A stretch of DNA of 64,000 nt from an uncultured Pelagibacteraceae bacterium (GTDB lineage Bacteria > Pseudomonadota > Alphaproteobacteria > Pelagibacterales > Pelagibacteraceae). The notes beneath the pieces were generated by a model. It was not told where the DNA came from and made no database searches. It saw nothing but the letters and a program-made list of their open reading frames with translations. Position numbers and translations under genes: made by a program. Of this stretch, positions 31,118 through 39,436 are shown in pieces; the first letter of the stretch is position 1; every line of letters starts with the position of its first letter. Location of the stretch: the NCBI GenBank assembly GCA_902517865.1, contig CABYDT010000002.1, positions 62,001-126,000 on the forward strand, read 5' to 3'.

Positions 31118-31972
31118 TTATTGTTTCGAGATTACCTTGTATATAGAAGAATGATCGTAATTTGATAAATTGCGATCACAAAGATTTTTGAACATTTTTT
31201 TTATAACTCTCGACAATGGAAGTTCTATATTACTTTTTTTTGACAATTCTAATATATTTTGCATGTCTTTGAGATGTGTAGAATTTTTTCCTCTAGCTTT
31301 AAAATCCCTTTTTATCATTCTTAGACCGTGATTTTTCAAAATTAGACTATCTGCTAAACCTCCTCTGAGTGCTTCAATAAGTTTAGTAGGTTTTGCGCCA
31401 TTTTTTTCAAAAAGAATTATCGCTTCTGCTACTGCTCCAATTGTTACTCCAACTATTATTTGATTGCATAATTTTGCTATTTGACCTGAGCCATTCTTTC
31501 CTACTAAAGTTGGGTTTCCCATTGTTCGAAGTAACTTCTTTGATTTTTCGTAAATCTTTGTATCTCCACCAACCATTATCGCAAGTGACCCCTTTTTAGC
31601 TCCTTCAGGACCGCCAGAAACTGGGGCATCTAAAAAGTTTATATTATTTTTTTTTAATAAAGTGTAAACCTTTTGCGCAGTAGTAACTTTTGTTGAACTC
31701 ATGTCTATGATAGTTGAGTTTTTTTTCATATGTACTAATAATTTTTTAGAAATATCTAACACTTCTTTGTCACCTGGTAGCATTGTAATTAAAAAATCAC
31801 AATTTTCGCATACTTGCTCAATTGTTCGGCAAATATATATATTATATTTTTTTAAGTTTTTTGATTTAATAGAAGACCTATTGTACGCCTTAAGTTTATA
31901 AAATTTGGATATATTTTGAGCCATAGGATAACCCATAATTCCTGTGCCAATGATTGAAATATTTTTGCTCAA
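31118..31972 (-). CDS. NAD-dependent 3-hydroxyacid dehydrogenase (3-hydroxyisobutyrate / tartronate semialdehyde reductase family)
   Basis: A 284-residue beta-hydroxyacid dehydrogenase. The Rossmann motif is IIGTGIMGYPMAQN, the substrate-binding signature is DAPVSGGPEGAKKG, and the catalytic Lys sits in GQIAKLCNQ. Members oxidise 3-hydroxyisobutyrate, reduce tartronate semialdehyde, or act on related acids; the substrate cannot be fixed. It is 57 bases beyond the SDR gene and may be the last gene of the GntR-linked operon. Confidence 0.85.
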   Translation of the reverse strand: MSKNISIIGTGIMGYPMAQNISKFYKLKAYNRSSIKSKNLKKYNIYICRTIEQVCENCDFLITMLPGDKEVLDISKKLLVHMKKNSTIIDMSSTKVTTAQKVYTLLKKNNINFLDAPVSGGPEGAKKGSLAIMVGGDTKIYEKSKKLLRTMGNPTLVGKNGSGQIAKLCNQIIVGVTIGAVAEAIILFEKNGAKPTKLIEALRGGLADSLILKNHGLRMIKRDFKARGKNSTHLKDMQNILELSKKSNIELPLSRVIKKMFKNLCDRNLSNYDHSSIYKVISKQ

Positions 31973-32029
31973 ATTAAATTGATAAATATAAATGATAAAA
32001 TGTATTTGATTATCATTTAAAATTTATTT

Positions 32030-32836
32030 TTACATAAATTTATCAGCACCACCAGATGCCTCTATAACAGATCCTGTTACAAAACCATTGCACTCAGAAC
32101 ATAGAAAGCAAGCAATTTGGGCAATCTCAATAGGTTTTCCAAATCTGCCAACTGGCGTATGCTCTTTGCCTATGGACTTTATGATTTCTTCATCATTTAA
32201 ACTTGCTAAATCTTTTCTGGTTTGCCTAACCTTTGGTAACATATTTTCTTCCCAGTTCTTTGTTCTAACCGCTCCAATTCCAATTGCATTTACTATAATA
32301 TTATAAGGAGCAAGATCTAACGATAAGCTTTTTGTTAAATTGTTTATCGCTGCACTCAAACCATGAGATATTGTTAATTTTGGGTTTGGGTAAATTCCGC
32401 CGATTGATGACATGTTTACAATTCTACCCCAATTATTTTTTTTCATTATTGGAGCAATAGTTTTACAAGTATTAATTAAACTGTAAATTTTCACATCGAT
32501 CATTGATTTCCAAGCTTCATCTGGTGCATCTACCACCCCACCTGCTTGTGCCTTACCCGCGTTATTTATTAAAATATCAATTTTTTTATATTTCTCTACT
32601 ATTTTGCTTACTACTTTCTCCACATGATCAAACTTTGATGTATCACAGGAAAAAAAGTCAACTTCATGTCCAGTTGATTTTTTTATTTCATCTTTTGCTT
32701 TTTTTAAATTCGCCTCATTTCTTCCGCAAATAACTACTTTAGCTCCCTCTTTTGCAAATAACTCAGCTGTTGCAAGCCCAATTCCAGAGCTGGCGCCCGT
32801 AATAAATGCAATTTTATTTTTTATTCCTAAATCCAT
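32030..32836 (-). CDS. short-chain dehydrogenase/reductase
   Basis: A 268-residue classical SDR. It has the cofactor motif TGASSGIGLATAE, NNAGKAQ, a Ser in NMSSIGGIY, and the C-terminal GSVIEASGGADKF. The usual catalytic Tyr-x-x-x-Lys is not plain: the segment after the Ser reads LTISHGLSAAINNLTKS, with His-Gly where Tyr is expected, so catalytic competence is uncertain. It starts directly at the stop of the GntR regulator and belongs to the operon 35369-32030. Confidence 0.82.
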   Translation of the reverse strand: MDLGIKNKIAFITGASSGIGLATAELFAKEGAKVVICGRNEANLKKAKDEIKKSTGHEVDFFSCDTSKFDHVEKVVSKIVEKYKKIDILINNAGKAQAGGVVDAPDEAWKSMIDVKIYSLINTCKTIAPIMKKNNWGRIVNMSSIGGIYPNPKLTISHGLSAAINNLTKSLSLDLAPYNIIVNAIGIGAVRTKNWEENMLPKVRQTRKDLASLNDEEIIKSIGKEHTPVGRFGKPIEIAQIACFLCSECNGFVTGSVIEASGGADKFM

Positions 32837-33604
32837 TTACTTAACTCTTAACAAAATATTTCGGTCTCTCCTAGGTAAAATCATTTCAAATTTAGCCTTT
32901 TCTGGAGGATAATAAAAAATCGTAAGTTCAAGTGGTTTTTTCCTGTCTGAATATGTAATCCTTGAATTTTTTAAACAATAAGAGTCTTTTTTTAGGTTTA
33001 ATATTTTTAAAATATCATTAGTTGCTCTATCGATACTAATATCATATTTGGCCTCTTTTATTTGAAAATCAAATTCTTCTTCGAAAATTTCATAAGTTGT
33101 TTTTACATTTTTCGCTTGTGATATTATATCAGCTACTCCTTTAAATACTTCAGGTAAGAACGTATCTAAAACTGCATAAGGTTGATTATTTAAATAAACA
33201 ATTCGTCTTATATGTACTACTTGAGAATTGCCCTTAATGTTTAGTATATCTTTTAAATAATCATCAGGACGCTTTTTATAATTAAATAATACTTTAATTT
33301 TTGGTTGTAAATTTTTTTCTCTTAAGGCGTCTATAATAGTTTTTGCAGTTGAAAAGGTCTGTTTAATTTTTTTACTTTTTATAAAAGTACCAACCCCTTG
33401 CTTTCTAATAATTAAATTTTTGTTCTCTAATTTGTCTAAAGCAAGTCTTACAGTAACGCGACTGACACCGTATTTTTTTCTTATTTCATCTTCGCTTGGT
33501 ATCATTTGGCCTATTTTAAGAATTTTCTTTTCAATTTTCTTTTGGATATCAGATACAATTATATCCTGAAGTGATAACTGTGATTTTTTTTTTAAAACGG
33601 ACAC
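32837..33604 (-). CDS. GntR-family transcriptional regulator with UTRA domain (HutC type)
   Basis: A 255-residue regulator: N-terminal winged helix (about residues 10-75, with MIPSEDEIRKKYGVSRVTV and GVGTFI) and a C-terminal UTRA ligand domain. HutC-type members bind a catabolic effector and release DNA palindromes. It lies in the middle of the operon it probably controls, between the aldehyde dehydrogenase and the SDR. A 20-bp palindrome in the divergent promoter region 35437-35456 is a good candidate operator. Confidence 0.9.
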   Translation of the reverse strand: MSVLKKKSQLSLQDIIVSDIQKKIEKKILKIGQMIPSEDEIRKKYGVSRVTVRLALDKLENKNLIIRKQGVGTFIKSKKIKQTFSTAKTIIDALREKNLQPKIKVLFNYKKRPDDYLKDILNIKGNSQVVHIRRIVYLNNQPYAVLDTFLPEVFKGVADIISQAKNVKTTYEIFEEEFDFQIKEAKYDISIDRATNDILKILNLKKDSYCLKNSRITYSDRKKPLELTIFYYPPEKAKFEMILPRRDRNILLRVK

Positions 33605-35079
33605 TAATTTAAGTTAAATCTAGACTGAAATCTTCCCATCCCAACAGTGATACTTTTCGACTGTGTATATTCTAGCATTGCCTCAGAACCGTGTTCTCTT
33701 CCAACGCCGCTTTTTTTATATCCTCCGAATGGTATTTCTGATTGATATCCGTAAGAGTTAATAAAAACATTTCCAGACTCTATTCTGTGCGCGAGATCAT
33801 GAGCCTCTCTAATGTCGTTTGACCAAACATATGATGCTAAACCAAAGTCACTATCGTTAGATTTTTCAACTGCATCATTAAGATCATCGTATTTAAAAAC
33901 TGACAGTACTGGTCCAAATATCTCCTCTTGGGCCATATGTGAATTATGACTTATATTGGTTGCAATTGTTGGAGCATAAAAATTCCCTTTAGACAAATTT
34001 TTATCAGTCGGTTTAAATCCACCGCAAACAATATTAACTCCTTCTTTTTTAGACTGCTCAACAATTTTTGATATATCTTGAACCCTTTTTTTTGTCATTA
34101 AAGGTCCGAGCTGCGTACTTTCATCAAGAGGATTTCCCATTGGAATTTTATTCGCTTGCTCACTCAATCTACTGACAAATTTGTCGTGCATTTTATTAGA
34201 TAAATACAATCTGGTTCCAGCGAAACAAACTTCAGCTTTTCTTGCAAATGCAGCTGTTAAAACACCATCAATAGTTTCATCAAAGTCGATGTTTTCAGTT
34301 ACAATTATCGGCCCTTTTCCACCTAGCTCTAAAACTGATGGAGTTACATTCCTAGCTGTTTGTTGAAGAATTTCATAACCCCCTTCTCCACCTCCAGTAA
34401 AAATGACTTTTTTAATTAAGTTATGTTCTACAATTTGCTTTCCTGTAATTCTTCCCGAACCAGTAATAATATTTACTGATCCTTTTGGAAACCCAGCTTC
34501 TTCAAGTGCTTCAGATAGAGCAAGTATACTTAATGGTGCAACAATTGATGGTTTTATTACCATTGTGTTACCACATGCAAAAGCTGCTGCAAAACCTCTA
34601 GCCATCAATTTGAAAGGAGTGTTCCATGGAACAATCTGTCCAATAACACCATATGGTTCTCTAATCATGTAATTAAATCTTGGTCCTAAATCCTGAAAAG
34701 ATCCTTCTATTTTTCCTGCATGTCCTGCAAAGTATTCAAAATGCAATGCAGAAGTAGTAATCTCCATTCTCGTTTCTCTTATAGGTATACCTGTGTCTAT
34801 ACTTTCAAGGTAGGCAAATTTCTCAACATCCCTTTTGACTATTCTAGCTAAATTACTAAGGAGCTCACCGCGTTCTCTACCTAACATTTTTTTCCACTTA
34901 TCACTTTTGAATGTGGCATGAGCATTTTCAATTGCGAAATTAACTTCTTCTTTTGAAGCTGATTTTAGTTTACAAATTAAGCTATTATCAAATGGATTTG
35001 TGATTTCGTGTTCTTGGCCATTTCCATGTCCTGATTTTCCGTCTATATATTGAGTTAAAATTAGTGGATGTTTTGTCAT
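33604..35079 (-). CDS. NAD(P)-dependent aldehyde dehydrogenase
   Basis: A 491-residue ALDH-superfamily enzyme oxidising an aldehyde to an acid. NAD-binding IVPWNTPFKLMARG, FTGGGEGGYEIL, the catalytic Glu in LELGGKGP, and the nucleophile Cys in AEVCFAGTRLYL are visible; the usual GQxC is EVC here. C-terminal PFGGYKKSGVGREHG is typical. It overlaps the ABM gene by 4 bases and the regulator by one. Confidence 0.92.
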   Translation of the reverse strand: MTKHPLILTQYIDGKSGHGNGQEHEITNPFDNSLICKLKSASKEEVNFAIENAHATFKSDKWKKMLGRERGELLSNLARIVKRDVEKFAYLESIDTGIPIRETRMEITTSALHFEYFAGHAGKIEGSFQDLGPRFNYMIREPYGVIGQIVPWNTPFKLMARGFAAAFACGNTMVIKPSIVAPLSILALSEALEEAGFPKGSVNIITGSGRITGKQIVEHNLIKKVIFTGGGEGGYEILQQTARNVTPSVLELGGKGPIIVTENIDFDETIDGVLTAAFARKAEVCFAGTRLYLSNKMHDKFVSRLSEQANKIPMGNPLDESTQLGPLMTKKRVQDISKIVEQSKKEGVNIVCGGFKPTDKNLSKGNFYAPTIATNISHNSHMAQEEIFGPVLSVFKYDDLNDAVEKSNDSDFGLASYVWSNDIREAHDLAHRIESGNVFINSYGYQSEIPFGGYKKSGVGREHGSEAMLEYTQSKSITVGMGRFQSRFNLN

Positions 35080-35369
35080 TTTATTTGATTTAATACCTTT
35101 ACTTCAATTGGTTTGATTAAATGCTGAACAATATTTGCTCTGTAATTTTTGTAATGTTCAGTGCCCCTATGAAATTCAAGTGCCTCCTTGCCATCATAAA
35201 TTTCGAATAGATGGAAAGTTTCTTCATTGCTCTCGCTTTTCATACTAAACAAGTCATAAGTCTTATTTCCGGACTCAGCTCTCGTAGGTTCAACCATTGC
35301 GCTAAGTATGTTTCTTACTTCGTCTATTTTATCTTTTTTTGGGTAAAAGCTCGCAAAGACTGTAACCAT
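35076..35369 (-). CDS. antibiotic biosynthesis monooxygenase (ABM)-domain protein
   Basis: A 97-residue single-domain ABM/YgiN-like protein, with FYPKKDKIDEVRNIL, TRAESGNKTYDLF, FHLFEIYDGKEALEFHRGTEHYK. Such dimeric ferredoxin-like proteins include cofactor-free quinol monooxygenases. It is the first gene of the minus-strand operon. A minus-strand TATAAT-like hexamer (35380-35385) lies close upstream. The reaction is unknown. Confidence 0.82.
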   Translation of the reverse strand: MVTVFASFYPKKDKIDEVRNILSAMVEPTRAESGNKTYDLFSMKSESNEETFHLFEIYDGKEALEFHRGTEHYKNYRANIVQHLIKPIEVKVLNQIK

Positions 35370-35419
35370 AAATGCTGTAATTATACTTAAAAGTTAAATA
35401 TGGCAAGGATAATATGGAG

Positions 35420-35448
35420 TTGACACCCATATTTTTAACACGTATTAA
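35420..35448 (+). promoter_or_regulatory. strong sigma-70-type promoter of the amidase-TctCBA operon
   Basis: TTGACA (35420-35425) and TATTAA (35443-35448) with a 17-base spacer. Transcription would start some 20 bases before the GGAG ribosome-binding site (35471-35474) and the ATG at 35479. The -10 lies within the palindrome 35437-35456. Confidence 0.68.
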
Positions 35449-35456
35449 TACATGTT
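35437..35456. promoter_or_regulatory. candidate operator for the GntR regulator
   Basis: AACACGTATTAATACATGTT is a 20-base palindrome with one mismatched pair, containing GTATTAATAC, like the GT-N-TA-N-AC core of HutC/FarR-type GntR operators. It covers the -10 of the amidase promoter, so binding should repress it. It lies in the only divergent spacer of the cluster. Confidence 0.6.
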
Positions 35457-35478
35457 ATAATATTATATAGGAGAATTT

Positions 35479-36489
35479 ATGCCGGCAATGAACCCAAGCA
35501 AAGATGCAATGAGCGTCGTAATGGTTCAGTTCTCACCAGAGGCTGCTACCACTAAAGAAACTGTAGATAGAAACATTAAAAAAATTGAAGAGTATGTTGT
35601 AAGAGCAACTAATGGTTTTCCAGGAGTTGATCTAATAGTTTTTCCTGAATACAGCACTCATGGCTTTGGATTTGACCCGTATGCAACTCACTTAAAATTA
35701 GCAGAGAGTATTCCAGGTGAATCTACTGAAAAATTTGGTGAAATAGCTAAAAAATATAAAACTTGGTTATGTGTATCAATTGTAGAAAAAAATGCTGACC
35801 CTGAAAAGAAGCCATATAATTCTATGGTTTTAGTTAATTCAGAAGGTAAAGTTGCAATGAAATATAGAAAGATGATGCCTTGGTGTCCAAAAGAACCATG
35901 GACTCCAGGAGAAACAATGAATGTGTGCGAAGGACCAAAAAATTCAAAAATCGCCATGATGTTATGTTCGGATATGGACTATCCTGAAACTGGAAGAGAA
36001 GCTGCATGGAAAGGTGCAAACGTCATACTAAGACCTGCAAAATACATGTACCCTTGGGATCATATTTGGGACATTACAAATCAAGTCAGAGCATATGAAA
36101 ACATGTGTTACGTTGTGTCTGTAAATCATACAGGCCAAGATAATTCATATTCTTATTTTGGAAGATCAATGGTGTGTGACTACGATGGTAACATTCTTTG
36201 TAAAATGGGTGACAACGAGGGAATGACAAAAGTAGATATATTGCCGAAAGAAGTCGAGGCTATAAGAAAAGACAGAATATCAAACAATTATCTTTACGGC
36301 TTAAAACACAGGGGTTTCACAGGCGTTCCGCCACATGGAGTTAGAGAAAATCCATTTACTGTCTACAGTGAATGGGACAAGATTCCAAAAGAGTGGGATC
36401 GTGCTCCAACAAAAGATGCTGAGAATATCGCTCAGCAAGGCAGAGAAAGTCTGGCGAAAGCAAAAACTAAGCTTAAACAAGTAAGTTAA
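35479..36489 (+). CDS. formamidase / aliphatic amidase of the nitrilase superfamily
   Basis: A 336-residue CN-hydrolase. The triad is visible: Glu in VFPEYSTHGFG, Lys in MKYRKMMPW, Cys in MMLCSDMDYPE. Length and sequence character match formamidase AmiF and aliphatic amidase AmiE, which release ammonia from formamide or short amides. It leads an operon with a tripartite transporter and an aldehyde dehydrogenase, suggesting use of an imported nitrogen-containing carboxylate as N and C source; the substrate is not known. Confidence 0.87.
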   Translation: MPAMNPSKDAMSVVMVQFSPEAATTKETVDRNIKKIEEYVVRATNGFPGVDLIVFPEYSTHGFGFDPYATHLKLAESIPGESTEKFGEIAKKYKTWLCVSIVEKNADPEKKPYNSMVLVNSEGKVAMKYRKMMPWCPKEPWTPGETMNVCEGPKNSKIAMMLCSDMDYPETGREAAWKGANVILRPAKYMYPWDHIWDITNQVRAYENMCYVVSVNHTGQDNSYSYFGRSMVCDYDGNILCKMGDNEGMTKVDILPKEVEAIRKDRISNNYLYGLKHRGFTGVPPHGVRENPFTVYSEWDKIPKEWDRAPTKDAENIAQQGRESLAKAKTKLKQVS

Positions 36490-36520
36490 AGTTTAGTTAA
36501 ATTTAAAGAAGGGGGACAAC

Positions 36521-37456
36521 ATGAGACAATTGAAAAATATTTTAAAAATATTTTCAATATTAGTATTAAGTACTGTTCTAGCTTCAGCATATCCAAATAA
36601 ACCAATTGAAAAAACAATTACTTTCAAAGCTGGTGGAGCTGCTGATATAGCTGGAAGATTATCTGCAAAAGCTGCTGAAAAGGTTCTTAAACAACCAATT
36701 TCAGTGGTAAACCGTTTAGGAGCTGGTGGCTCTGTAGGTTTTGACTTTGTAGGTAAACAAAAAAATAACGGATACAACATTGGTTGGTTATCCGCATCAA
36801 TATTAACAACAACGATTTTAGGCAAACTGCCTTATGATTACACTCATTGGGATTTTGTTTGTGGAGTAACTGTTGATGCAACAACAATAGCAGTTAGATC
36901 AGACTCACCATATAAAACATTACCTGAATTAATTGCAGCATCAAAAAAGAATCCTGGAAAAATTAAAATCGGTCACGCTGGTGTAGGAAGTTTCACTTAT
37001 ACAACTGGCGCTGTTTTGATGAAACAGCAAGGTGCAAAAGTAGTTTTCGTTCCTGTTGGAAAAAGAAGAACTCCAGCATTACTTGCAGGTGAAGTAGATG
37101 CGATTTCAGTTCATCCGCCAGAATTAATGGCTAATGTAAGAGCTGGAAAAATTAGAATGTTAGCGGTTTCGACTCCTGTCAAAATGGCGGCATATCCTAA
37201 AGTTCCTACTTTCAAATCACTAGGAATGGATCTTGGTTTTTATCAGTTCCGAGGAGTTTTTGTTCCCAAGGGAACGCCAAAGTCAGTGATAAAGAAGTTA
37301 TCGAATGCCTATAAAGCGGCTGCTAAAGATAAAGCATTAGCAGATGCTGCTTTAAAAAAAGGTTTTGGAATTAACTTTATCCCTCACAATAAATTCCCTA
37401 AGTATGTAGCTAAACAAGATGCTTTATTACGTAAAGCAATGGCTAGCATAAAATAA
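36521..37456 (+). CDS. tctC: tripartite tricarboxylate transporter substrate-binding protein (TctC/BugD family)
   Basis: A 311-residue periplasmic protein. A signal peptide (first 22 residues, ending LASAYP) is followed by NKPIEKTITFKAGGAADIAGR, a Bug-type N-terminus, then NRLGAGGSVGF and GHAGVGSFTY. TctC binds organic acids and delivers them to the TctAB membrane proteins encoded next. A purine-rich ribosome-binding site (AAGGGGGA) precedes the ATG. Confidence 0.9.
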   Translation: MRQLKNILKIFSILVLSTVLASAYPNKPIEKTITFKAGGAADIAGRLSAKAAEKVLKQPISVVNRLGAGGSVGFDFVGKQKNNGYNIGWLSASILTTTILGKLPYDYTHWDFVCGVTVDATTIAVRSDSPYKTLPELIAASKKNPGKIKIGHAGVGSFTYTTGAVLMKQQGAKVVFVPVGKRRTPALLAGEVDAISVHPPELMANVRAGKIRMLAVSTPVKMAAYPKVPTFKSLGMDLGFYQFRGVFVPKGTPKSVIKKLSNAYKAAAKDKALADAALKKGFGINFIPHNKFPKYVAKQDALLRKAMASIK

Positions 37457-37469
37457 ATAGTTAAATTAT

Positions 37470-37497
37470 CTAGCCCCATGTAAAAATATGGGGCTAG
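37470..37497 (+). repeat. intercistronic hairpin between tctC and tctB
   Basis: CTAGCCCCAT (37470-37479), an 8-base loop GTAAAAAT, and ATGGGGCTAG (37488-37497) form a perfect 10-bp stem. There is no T-run after it, so it is less a terminator than an mRNA stabiliser or processing site, as often found after highly expressed binding-protein genes. Confidence 0.8.
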
Positions 37498-37505
37498 TTA
37501 AATCC

Positions 37506-37943
37506 ATGTTTAAAATTACCGAAGAATTATTATTTAAAATACTCATATTAACAGCTTTTGGTATTTATTTTTATTTATCATTGCAGTTTCCATCAATACC
37601 TATGCAAGAAGGATATGGAGCAGGGCTTTTTCCCTTAATAATATCTGTTAGTTTTTTCTTATTTGCGATTAAGGATTTTTTTACAAAAAATAAAGAAGAA
37701 TTTAATAAAAATGAAAACTTAGTTTTAGTTGGATTTTTAATTATAATTTTCATCCCAATGTTTTTTATAAATTTATTAGGAATGTATTTAGTTTTAGCGC
37801 TGTTTTTATTTTATTTAAATTATGTATTAAAAATACCTATAGTTAAAAATATAATTATAACTCTATCTACGATTATTACTGTGCATTTAGTTTTTGTTAA
37901 AATATTCAAATTGAGCTTCCCAGAAATATGGTTTGTTGAATGA
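37506..37943 (+). CDS. tctB: tripartite tricarboxylate transporter small subunit TctB
   Basis: A 145-residue membrane protein with four hydrophobic segments and the TctB-like FPSIPMQEGYGAGLFPLIIS motif. It forms the membrane channel with TctA. An ATG at 37488 would add six residues but lies inside the right arm of a hairpin, so I prefer the ATG at 37506. It overlaps tctA by 4 bases. Confidence 0.82.
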   Translation: MFKITEELLFKILILTAFGIYFYLSLQFPSIPMQEGYGAGLFPLIISVSFFLFAIKDFFTKNKEEFNKNENLVLVGFLIIIFIPMFFINLLGMYLVLALFLFYLNYVLKIPIVKNIIITLSTIITVHLVFVKIFKLSFPEIWFVE

Positions 37944-39436
37944 TCGATTTACTTTTTTCAAATCTTAATATTTTAACAATCTCACTGATTTTTTTTGGTG
38001 TTGCATTTGGTATTTTGGTATCGGCAATACCTGGTCTTACAACTACAATAGGAGTTGTGCTTTTGCTTCCTTTTTCTTTCTATTTAGATAGCGCTTCATC
38101 TCTTGGTATGCTGATGGGCGTATTTGTAGGGGGTATGGCCGGCGGGGCAATACCAGCGATATTAATAAATATTCCTGGAAATCCAGCATCAATTGTAACA
38201 AATGTTAACGGATATCCTTTAGCCCAAAGTGGCAAAGGAGACTTCGCATTAGGATTAGCAATGATATCAAGTACTATCGGAGCATTGATAGGTCTTATAA
38301 TTCTTTTTTTAATTTCACCTGAGCTTTCAGATTTTGCTCTTAAATTTGGTGCTGTTGAGCAATGCGCGCTTGTTTTATTAGGACTTTCATTAGTATCGGC
38401 ACTATCAGAGAAATCTGTAATGAAAGGTTATATAAGTATGTGTTTTGGTTTAATGATCGCAACTATTGGTCTTGACCCAATTACTGCAACGCCAAGGTAT
38501 AATTTTAATACAGTAGCCTTGCAACAAGGAATATCTTTTATACCTGTAATGATAGGTATGTTTGCATTACCTACTATTATTGAAAGTTTAATTATAAGTA
38601 AGGATTTTAAGTTTCCAACATTAGATAAGAATTTTAAGCAATGCCTTGTAGGAGTATACGATGCATTTAAAGAAATTATTCAATCAAAATTTAATTTAAT
38701 TAGATCATCAGTAATTGGTTCAATAATTGGTGCGATACCTGGTACAGGAAGCGCAATAGCAGCAACATTAAGTTATCAATTAACAAAAAAAATTGAAAAA
38801 TCAGATAACAACGAAAGATTCAGCTCGCAAGGTATTATCTCTCCTGAGGCCGCTAATAGCTCAATGAGTGGAGGTGCTTTAATACCAATGTTGACTCTAG
38901 GTATTCCAGGTGATCCTGTTACAGCAGTGATGCTTGGTGCTTTAACAATTCACGGATTAGAACCTGGGCCACTTATGATATCATCATTTCCAGAGGCTTA
39001 TTATGGATTGTTAGGATCTTTTGCAGTTTCTGTGTTATTTTTAATTATCCTTACTTTGATTGGCATCCCTTTCTTTTTAAAAGCAATAAGAGTTAAAACA
39101 AAATATTTAATGCCAATAATATTTGTTCTTTGTATTATTGGTTCTTTTGCATTAAGAAATTCAATGCTGGATGTATGGATCATGATTATATTTGGTGTAA
39201 TTGCATTTTATATGAATAGGAATGGGTATCCAATTTTACCAATGATACTTGCCCTAATTCTTGGAAAAATACTAGAGGAACAATTTAGGATGTCTCTAAT
39301 TATTTCTTTAGGAGACCCTTTTATTTTTTTTAAGAAGCCAATAAGTCTCACATTATTAATAATTTTAGGATGTTTTTTATCTTATATTTTTGTTAAGTTC
39401 GTAAAAAATATAATTACTCAAAATAAAAATGTATAA
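37940..39436 (+). CDS. tctA: tripartite tricarboxylate transporter large subunit TctA
   Basis: A 498-residue permease with about twelve membrane segments. The conserved TctA loops PGLTTTIGVVLLLPF, GGAIPAILINIPG, GAIPGTGSAIAATLSY and MLTLGIPGDPVTAVMLGAL are present. It drives proton- or sodium-coupled uptake of a carboxylate given by TctC. It overlaps tctB by 4 and the aldehyde dehydrogenase by 8 bases. Confidence 0.94.
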   Translation: MIDLLFSNLNILTISLIFFGVAFGILVSAIPGLTTTIGVVLLLPFSFYLDSASSLGMLMGVFVGGMAGGAIPAILINIPGNPASIVTNVNGYPLAQSGKGDFALGLAMISSTIGALIGLIILFLISPELSDFALKFGAVEQCALVLLGLSLVSALSEKSVMKGYISMCFGLMIATIGLDPITATPRYNFNTVALQQGISFIPVMIGMFALPTIIESLIISKDFKFPTLDKNFKQCLVGVYDAFKEIIQSKFNLIRSSVIGSIIGAIPGTGSAIAATLSYQLTKKIEKSDNNERFSSQGIISPEAANSSMSGGALIPMLTLGIPGDPVTAVMLGALTIHGLEPGPLMISSFPEAYYGLLGSFAVSVLFLIILTLIGIPFFLKAIRVKTKYLMPIIFVLCIIGSFALRNSMLDVWIMIIFGVIAFYMNRNGYPILPMILALILGKILEEQFRMSLIISLGDPFIFFKKPISLTLLIILGCFLSYIFVKFVKNIITQNKNV

